Origin: Pseudonocardia acidicola
GTDB lineage: Bacteria > Actinomycetota > Actinomycetes > Mycobacteriales > Pseudonocardiaceae
Length of the DNA stretch: 64,000 nucleotides
NCBI RefSeq assembly: GCF_012911935.1
Contig: NZ_JAAXLA010000015.1
Location: 44,336 to 108,335, forward strand
Direction: 5' to 3'
The translations under genes and the position numbers were made by a program. Every line of letters begins with the position of its first letter. Positions within the stretch are counted from its first letter, which is position 1. Below are positions 58,102-64,000 of the stretch, one piece after another. The notes under the pieces were generated by a model, which made no database searches, had not been told where the DNA came from, and was given only the letters and a program-made list of their open reading frames with translations.

Positions 58102-61100
58102 TCAAAGGGACACCGAGGCCGGAAGGCCGGGTGCTGGACCCGGGTTCACGATGCGGTCGAAGTCCTCCGCGGACAGGGAGTCGCCGACGGCGACCGTCGC
58201 CGTCGTGTTCCCGCCGGCGTCGCCGCCATCGGCGACAGCGGCCAGGGCCTGGTCCAGCGCGGCCTTGGCCCGCATCCACTCGGCCCGGGCCTGATCCCGG
58301 GCGGCACCCGCCTTCTCGTGGTCGCGCAGCACGCGGGCGAGGTCACCGTCCCGCGCGATCCGGGCCTTCAGCGCCGCCACCTCGGCCTGGGCACCGGTGA
58401 GCTCGGCATGCAGCGCGGAGGACCCGAGTGGGTCGGCCCCGACCATCGCCGTCAGCGCGTCGACGCGGAACTCGAGGTCGGCGAGCTGTTCCGCGCCGGA
58501 CGCCGCGCGCGCCTCGGCGGTGTGCGCATCGCCGGTCGCCGCGATGATCATCCGATCCGCCGGCGGCGCCGCCCACCAGAGAGCGTCGCGTTCGCCGGTC
58601 AGTTTCTCGAGAGCCTTCTCCGCCGTCCGCCACCGCGCAGCCGCATCGCGGACCTCCTCCGCGTGGCGGCTCACCGGTTCGGGCAGCGGGCCGAACCGCG
58701 CCTCCGCCTCACCCTCGGTCATCCGCAACGTGAGACCGGCGTCCTGGTGCACGTCCGCGACCAGCACCCGCGGCGCCGACCACGGCCGGCGCTGGTCCAC
58801 CTCCACGACGACGCGGTACTCCGTGGGACCACCCACCAGCCGGGTGGCGCCGCTGCGGGTGTTCTCGTTCGGCTCGTGGCCGCCGGCCTTCGGGGTGGCG
58901 GTGTTCTCGCTCCGCACGGTCGCGCCGAGATCGGCGGTGCCCTGCCCGATGATCGGTTGCCGGCCGCTCGGTGCGAGCGTGCCACCGGCGCCGCGCTGGC
59001 GCGTGGTGACGAACTCGGTGTCCCGGCCCTCGCGATACCGAATCCCGTCCGTGACGTCGAACGAATGGCTGACGCCGTGTGTCACCGGCGACGTCGTCCG
59101 CGCGTAGATCTGCACCCGCACGCTCGGCCCGCCCACCTCGGTGCTGTGCAGTGTCGGCAGCGTCCATCCGCCACGCAGCATCTGCGGTCCGAGCGCGCGC
59201 CACATCTCCGGCGACATCAGCGCGTCCAGGCCGTGGCGTACCGGGCCGCCGGGGTGGGTGAGGCGTGGATCGATGCCGGCCTCGTGCAGCAGCGAGACCA
59301 CGGCGTGGTCCACGGCCGCGGGGCCGCCACCGGCCGAGACCACGCGCAGCTGCTCCGGGAGCGGGGATCCCTGCGCCTGCCAGGTCAGCGCGGCCTCGTG
59401 CGTCCTCGCCGCCGACGGCTTGCCGTCCGGCCCCGGTACCGGCGCCGGGTGGGACGGCGGGGGCGGGGACGTGTCGCGGGGCGGCTGCGGGAGCGTGGAC
59501 AGGTCGTCGGCCGGCGCTCGCAGGACGAGGTCGGAGATCCTGCCGACGTGCTGGGCCTGCAGGGCGCCGCCGGAACGAACCTCGACCTGCAGTCGCACCG
59601 GCATGGTGAACCGCGCGCTCGGGCCCTTCGAGTTCGTGATCCTGACGGTCCGGGTGACGTCGCTGTCGGTCCCCTTGTGCGCCGACGAGCGGCCGACGGT
59701 GCCCGTCGGGCCCGCTGCCAGGGCTGAGGAGCCGTCGTGGCTCGGTCCCGGCCGGCGTGTGCCCAACGTGGCCGATGTGGTTCCACGGATACCGATCGCC
59801 GTGGCCCGGGTCCGCTCGTCGGACTGCACGGAGGTCACCTTGTCCCTGATGTCGGCGCCGTCGTGCACGAGTCCCAGCGACCGTGGCGGATCGATCCGCT
59901 TCGCCACCAGCCGCACCTCGACGTCCGTGTGTCCCAGGAGCCGCGGTTCGGAGTTGAGCAAGGGCACGCCCGGTCCGAGCAGGCTGCCCAGCAGGCCGTG
60001 GGCGGTGGTTTCGGTCAGCTGCTCACGGATCCGGTGCAGCGTGGCCATCGCGTCGCCGAGCACCGAGTGTGGGAGCGGGCCGGAGTCGCTGCCGCGCAAC
60101 CGGTCGGCGAGCGCGCCGAGCTGGTCACCGAGGATGTCGGGGTTCTCCAGGACCACGGTGTCCAGGGCGGGGCGCCCAGGGATGGTGGGCGAGGACGGTT
60201 GTTCATGGCCGGCAGTGTGCGAGCCGGCACCGTGCGAGCCGGCACCGTGCGGACCGGCACCGAGGCCGGGCCTGTCGAGCGGCGCGGGCAGCAGCCCCCA
60301 GGCCCTCGCCTGTACCTCGTCGACCCGCAGGAACACCGCGCCGGGCAGCCGCACCTGGCGGCCGGCCAGCCCGGTCGGCGCGGGTGCGACGGCGTCGCGC
60401 ACGACGTTGCGCAGCCGCGCCTGGGCAGTCACCGTCACCAGCCCGTCGGCCTGCACCGCGAAGGTCCGGCGGCCCGAGGCGAGCACACTCCGCTCACCAC
60501 CGGCCGAGGCCGAATTCGCGGTTCCTGTCGTCCGGCTCAAGGTCAGCTCGGCCGACACCTGGCCGCTGCCGACGACGCGGGGTGGGTCTCCGGCGCGCAT
60601 GGGGGCGGGGTCTCCGGCGTACATCGGGGCGGAGTGGGTGCGGTCGCCCACTGACCCGGTGCCGCGCACGCCGAACTCCCAGGTGGACTCCTTCCCGGAT
60701 TTGACCGTGTAGCCGCCCAGCGCGGCCGCCTGCTGGGTGCGGTCGGTGGAGACCGGCAGCCGGTCGCCGTCCGGGATGAGGGTCGGGTTCTCCACGGTCA
60801 TGGCCACGCGCACCGCGCCGACCCGGTCGACCAGCCGCCGTTCGTAGACCAGGTCCTCGACGACGATCCCGCCACGCAGCAGCGCGCGGTCGGTGATGAG
60901 GCGTTCCGGGCTGAGGGCATCGGAGAGTGCTTTGGCCCCGGAACTACCGGCGAGCGTCAGCACCTCGTCACCGTGGGTGGCCTCGCCGAGGGCGTCCAGC
61001 GCGGCCTTCTTGATCGTCGCGGCACCCCCGACGACCAGGAGCGAGCTGTGCGGCGACAGCGGCGTCCCCGGCTCGGTCGGGCCGTCCAGCCGCGGCGGGT

Positions 61101-64000
61101 TCGGCAGCGGCTCGGTGCTCGGCGGGGCCGGGGGCCGGTCGACGGGTGTGCTGCGCAGGTCGTCGGCGGGCACGTGCAGGGTGATCGGGGACTCGAGCGG
61201 CTCGAGGAGCGACGTGCCCCCGGTCTCTCCCGGCCCGCGGGTCCGGACCACGGTCGTCACCGCGGGCTGGTGCAGCCCCGGCTTGCCGACCGGCAGGGTG
61301 CGCACCCAGTCCGCCGCCCGGTGATGCTCGGTGACCGTGATCTCGTACCGGATCCGGCCCTGCACCTCGTGCACGTCGCTGCCCGTGCGGGTGGTGAACT
61401 GATCGCCGATCTCCGGACCAGCGCCGGTGGTACGCCGCCACTGGTACTTACCACCCAGCGAGGCGACGGCCGACAGCAGCGCCAACGGCACCCCGAAGAC
61501 CGCCCACGCGCTGAAGCCGACACCGACCGAGCGCTTCGCTCCCGCGGTGTGGCCGAGCCTGGCCCGGCCGCCGGACACCACCTTCAGCCCCGACCCGGAC
61601 ACCGGGCCGGTGTCGGTGACGCCGTCGAGGTGCCCGCGGACGTTGAGGTTGACATACGTCGTCGCGGTGCCCCCCTCGCGGACGAACGGCTGGTCGATGC
61701 CACCGGCGAGGATGCTGTCCATCCGGGCCGACAGGTGCTCGTGGGACAGGAAGTTCTCCAGCGTCCGGTGCAGGTCGGTGATGGGGGCGACCGTGCTGGT
61801 GCGGCTGTGCGGGACGGCTCCCGACTCGGGATCCGCGACCAGCTCCCGGTATCCGGGGACCTGGGCCAGCGCGGATCGGGCCTGGGCCAGCAGGTCGCGC
61901 GGACCCGATCCGAGCGAGCGCACGCGGGCGTCGCCGAGGCCGAGACCGTGGGCCAGGTAGGCGGGCGGGTGCATCGTGCCTCCACCCGGGCCGGCCGCGG
62001 ATCCCGCCGCGTCGGCGCCGGCAGCCAGGCCCACCTTCGCGGCCTGCCCGGGCGTCATCCAGACACGCGCGTCGACACCGGCGGTGACGCTGCCTCCGTG
62101 CGGCGGGGCATCGTTGCGCGGGCCCACGACCACCCGGACCTCGAGCCGCATCCCGAGGTCGTGGAGATCGACCGGACCGGACATCGTGTGCGCCTTGCGA
62201 TACACGTCGATGTGCGTCGTCCGGGTCTCCCGCTGGGCGGAGCCGCCCACGCTGACCGACATCGCCCCGCCGCCGCCGATGGGATGGGGTGAGGTGCGGG
62301 CCCCGCCGCTGAGCTCGAGCTCGCCGCCGCCCTCCGACTTCGCGGAGCGGTCGGCCACGAACTCGGCTCGGCTGTCCGCCGTCAGGCCGCCGCTGAGCCG
62401 CCCGGCCCGCGACCCGGTCTCCGGCACCAGCCGCGCCTGGACCTGGGCGCGGTGCCGGCCGTCGCTGCTGACCAGTGGCGGTGAGCTCACCCAGTCGTGC
62501 AGCATCGCGGTGAACCGGTTGCGCAGCCCGTGATCGGACAGGAACGTGTGGAGATCCTGCCGCCCCGGGGCCCCCATCGCCGTGACCTTCGGAGGGAGCA
62601 ACCCCGCGACCTGGCTGTGCAGGTCGCGGCCCCCGTCGGTCCTGACCGAGTGCGGAACGACATCGGTCATCGTCGCCCCGGAGCCGTCGTCGAGCATCCG
62701 GGACGGTCCCGGCTGCGCATCGAGCTCGACGGGGTACGACCAGCCGCGCGCAGTCCCCGGCACGGCCCCTCCGTCACCGACCGGCCGGCCCTGCCGATCG
62801 GTGACGGAGATGTGGACGCGCGCCGGAATGTCCTGTTCGGGATCGTGGCTCGCCTTGATCGCCCGCTCGTCACCCACGGTGGCCCGCGCCGCGTGCGTGG
62901 TCGTCGTGGAGGACGGGAGCTGGAACTTGACCCGGGCCCCGCCGTACCCCCCGACCGCGCCGAACCGCGCGCTGACCGACGGCTGCCACCCCGGCGCGCG
63001 GGTGTTGGTCTGGTCGGTGCCCCGCTCGCCGCGGACCGACGGCTCCGAGGTGACGCGGGGCCCGGACGCACCGGTTCCCGATGTCGGCGTGACCTCGATC
63101 CGCACCCGGGCCTCGAACGGCTGGCCGCGCACCGTCAGCGGGAACGCCTCCCCGTTGCCGGCCAGCCGCTGCGGATCGTGGCGCAGCACGCTGCTCAGCA
63201 TGTCCAGGCCGCGGATCGAGGAGGCCTGCGTGGACAGTGTCTGCTCGACGGTCCGCCGGACCTCGTCCACAGTCGTCTGACCGACGGCGGTGAGTTCCAG
63301 CGGTGCGGCCGTCGGCCCTCGGTGCTCGCCGGGCCCCGCGGGCGTGGGTGGGTCGCCGCCGTCCTGGCCGGGGCGTCCACCGTGCGTAGGAGGCCCGTCG
63401 GAACCTGAGGGGTGCGACGGCGGAGTGTGCTCGACGGCTGTGCTGTGCCCGGGCTCTCCAAGGGTCGCGGATGTGCTCGGATGTCCGGTGCCGGCCGTGT
63501 CCGAGCCGCCGGAGGATCGCGTCGAGGGACCTGGTGCCTCGGTCGGGGACGCCACGGCCTTCGGCGGCTCCACCGGAGCCTGCACGTGGGTCTCCGGCCG
63601 GGGGGTCTCCGGGGTCGGCGCCGCGACGGTGGGCGCCGGCTCCGGCCGGGCAGGCACAGCTCCGCCGGCGGAGGGCTGCGGCCTTGCGTCGGACCCGGCC
63701 CCATGCGGCTGTCCGGTGCCAACGGTATCCGCGCCACCGGAAGACCGCTCGCCTGACACCTCGGTCCCGGACGCGGGCACCTTCGGCGGCTCCACCGGAG
63801 CCTGCACGCGGATCTGCGGTGGCGGTGTCTCCGAGGTCGGCGCCGCGTCGGTGCGCGCAGGCTCCGGCCGGGGAGCCACGACACCGCCGGCGGACTGCTG
63901 CGGCCGCCGGGCGTCGGACCCGGCCCCGTGCGGCCGAACCACCGGCGGAGGTGGTGGTGGTGGGGAGGGCGGCGGTGGTGCTCCCGCCCTGCTCGTGTGG
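58102..64000 (-). CDS. Giant modular protein, C-terminal part (probable type VII secretion-associated)
   Basis: The gene runs off the window; 1,965 codons and the stop are visible. From the window edge it reads: a Pro-rich run, two 75-residue repeats, more Pro/Ser/Gly-rich sequence, then at least six modules of about 220-310 residues, each with a helical start (such as FLSDHGLRNRFTAML, FLSHEHLSARMDSIL, LLGSLLGPGVPLL, LMSPEMWRALGPQML) and then alternating beta strands; two of them end in VPADDL or APADDL before a Pro-rich linker. The last 170 residues are a coiled coil. No catalytic motif was found. No signal peptide can be seen because the start is outside. Confidence 0.8.
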   Translation of the reverse strand, partial: HTSRAGAPPPPSPPPPPPPVVRPHGAGSDARRPQQSAGGVVAPRPEPARTDAAPTSETPPPQIRVQAPVEPPKVPASGTEVSGERSSGGADTVGTGQPHGAGSDARPQPSAGGAVPARPEPAPTVAAPTPETPRPETHVQAPVEPPKAVASPTEAPGPSTRSSGGSDTAGTGHPSTSATLGEPGHSTAVEHTPPSHPSGSDGPPTHGGRPGQDGGDPPTPAGPGEHRGPTAAPLELTAVGQTTVDEVRRTVEQTLSTQASSIRGLDMLSSVLRHDPQRLAGNGEAFPLTVRGQPFEARVRIEVTPTSGTGASGPRVTSEPSVRGERGTDQTNTRAPGWQPSVSARFGAVGGYGGARVKFQLPSSTTTTHAARATVGDERAIKASHDPEQDIPARVHISVTDRQGRPVGDGGAVPGTARGWSYPVELDAQPGPSRMLDDGSGATMTDVVPHSVRTDGGRDLHSQVAGLLPPKVTAMGAPGRQDLHTFLSDHGLRNRFTAMLHDWVSSPPLVSSDGRHRAQVQARLVPETGSRAGRLSGGLTADSRAEFVADRSAKSEGGGELELSGGARTSPHPIGGGGAMSVSVGGSAQRETRTTHIDVYRKAHTMSGPVDLHDLGMRLEVRVVVGPRNDAPPHGGSVTAGVDARVWMTPGQAAKVGLAAGADAAGSAAGPGGGTMHPPAYLAHGLGLGDARVRSLGSGPRDLLAQARSALAQVPGYRELVADPESGAVPHSRTSTVAPITDLHRTLENFLSHEHLSARMDSILAGGIDQPFVREGGTATTYVNLNVRGHLDGVTDTGPVSGSGLKVVSGGRARLGHTAGAKRSVGVGFSAWAVFGVPLALLSAVASLGGKYQWRRTTGAGPEIGDQFTTRTGSDVHEVQGRIRYEITVTEHHRAADWVRTLPVGKPGLHQPAVTTVVRTRGPGETGGTSLLEPLESPITLHVPADDLRSTPVDRPPAPPSTEPLPNPPRLDGPTEPGTPLSPHSSLLVVGGAATIKKAALDALGEATHGDEVLTLAGSSGAKALSDALSPERLITDRALLRGGIVVEDLVYERRLVDRVGAVRVAMTVENPTLIPDGDRLPVSTDRTQQAAALGGYTVKSGKESTWEFGVRGTGSVGDRTHSAPMYAGDPAPMRAGDPPRVVGSGQVSAELTLSRTTGTANSASAGGERSVLASGRRTFAVQADGLVTVTAQARLRNVVRDAVAPAPTGLAGRQVRLPGAVFLRVDEVQARAWGLLPAPLDRPGLGAGPHGAGSHGAGSHTAGHEQPSSPTIPGRPALDTVVLENPDILGDQLGALADRLRGSDSGPLPHSVLGDAMATLHRIREQLTETTAHGLLGSLLGPGVPLLNSEPRLLGHTDVEVRLVAKRIDPPRSLGLVHDGADIRDKVTSVQSDERTRATAIGIRGTTSATLGTRRPGPSHDGSSALAAGPTGTVGRSSAHKGTDSDVTRTVRITNSKGPSARFTMPVRLQVEVRSGGALQAQHVGRISDLVLRAPADDLSTLPQPPRDTSPPPPSHPAPVPGPDGKPSAARTHEAALTWQAQGSPLPEQLRVVSAGGGPAAVDHAVVSLLHEAGIDPRLTHPGGPVRHGLDALMSPEMWRALGPQMLRGGWTLPTLHSTEVGGPSVRVQIYARTTSPVTHGVSHSFDVTDGIRYREGRDTEFVTTRQRGAGGTLAPSGRQPIIGQGTADLGATVRSENTATPKAGGHEPNENTRSGATRLVGGPTEYRVVVEVDQRRPWSAPRVLVADVHQDAGLTLRMTEGEAEARFGPLPEPVSRHAEEVRDAAARWRTAEKALEKLTGERDALWWAAPPADRMIIAATGDAHTAEARAASGAEQLADLEFRVDALTAMVGADPLGSSALHAELTGAQAEVAALKARIARDGDLARVLRDHEKAGAARDQARAEWMRAKAALDQALAAVADGGDAGGNTTATVAVGDSLSAEDFDRIVNPGPAPGLPASVSL
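63481..63933 (-). repeat. Two tandem 75-residue Pro-rich repeats in the giant protein
   Basis: Two units, 63933-63709 and 63708-63481, each encode PHGAGSDAR, then SAGG, RPEPA, APTxET, VQAPVEPPK and finally SSGGxDTxGTG. They are about 70% alike. The composition (Pro, Ala, Thr, Ser, Gly) suggests an extended surface-exposed or linker segment. Recurrence in frame shows duplication within the gene. Confidence 0.85.

Overview
The window reads as chromosome from a very GC-rich actinomycete. Codon third positions are almost all G or C, GTG starts and 1-4 nt stop/start overlaps are common, and the gene set (Acg-type nitroreductases, paired USP domains, a MinD-like ATPase beside a giant Pro-rich protein) suggests a Pseudonocardia-like member of the Pseudonocardiaceae. 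That placement is inference from content; there is no rRNA here to test it.

Region 1 (about 1-36,100) looks like a dormancy/hypoxia and bioenergetics island. In order it holds a GH65 sugar phosphorylase (cut by the window edge), two Acg-family flavoproteins around a methyltransferase, a tandem universal stress protein, nicotinate phosphoribosyltransferase with a PRPP synthetase, a SHOCT membrane protein, two divergent phosphoribosyltransferase fusions (one to a dienelactone-hydrolase domain, one to an erythromycin-esterase domain), a CapA-like protein, a KdpD-like protein, kdpFABC with an extra 27-codon leader gene, a nine-gene V/A-type ATPase operon, a second USP, an acyl-CoA synthetase/pyruvate-dehydrogenase/acyl-carrier operon, a third USP and a flavodoxin. 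Several of these are homologues of the Mycobacterium tuberculosis DosR regulon (Rv0571c, Rv0573c/pncB2, Rv0574c, Rv2030c, Rv2032/acg, USPs). A recurring 14-bp GC-rich palindrome resembling the DosR box lies about 60-135 bp in front of most of these units, including a perfect 17-bp match in front of kdpD and kdpF.

Region 2 (36,188-40,567) has an Nramp Mn transporter with its DtxR/MntR-type regulator (leaderless promoter over an inverted repeat), a GNAT enzyme, scrambled remnants of a KdpE-like response regulator, a Bax-inhibitor-like membrane protein and about 0.7 kb without a convincing gene.

Region 3 (40,568-49,051) looks like a catabolic cluster: an N-carbamoylsarcosine-amidase-like hydrolase, a PuuE-like deacetylase, an SDR, a three-subunit molybdenum hydroxylase, a metal-dependent cyclase and a GntR regulator. 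It most likely oxidises and opens a nitrogen-containing ring; the substrate is unknown.

Region 4 (49,052-56,769) is mixed housekeeping and accessory sequence: a secreted dienelactone hydrolase, an SGNH lipase, an O-methyltransferase, a small protein plus SPFH/flotillin pair, a TMEM175-type channel, a MarR-GNAT fusion with a 19-bp operator and a GAP-family membrane protein.

Region 5 (56,974-64,000) holds a MinD/ParA-like ATPase directly behind the 3' end of a giant protein (at least 1,965 residues in the window) built of repeated beta-rich modules, Pro-rich linkers and a C-terminal coiled coil. This arrangement resembles type VII secretion-associated loci and is the least explained part of the window.
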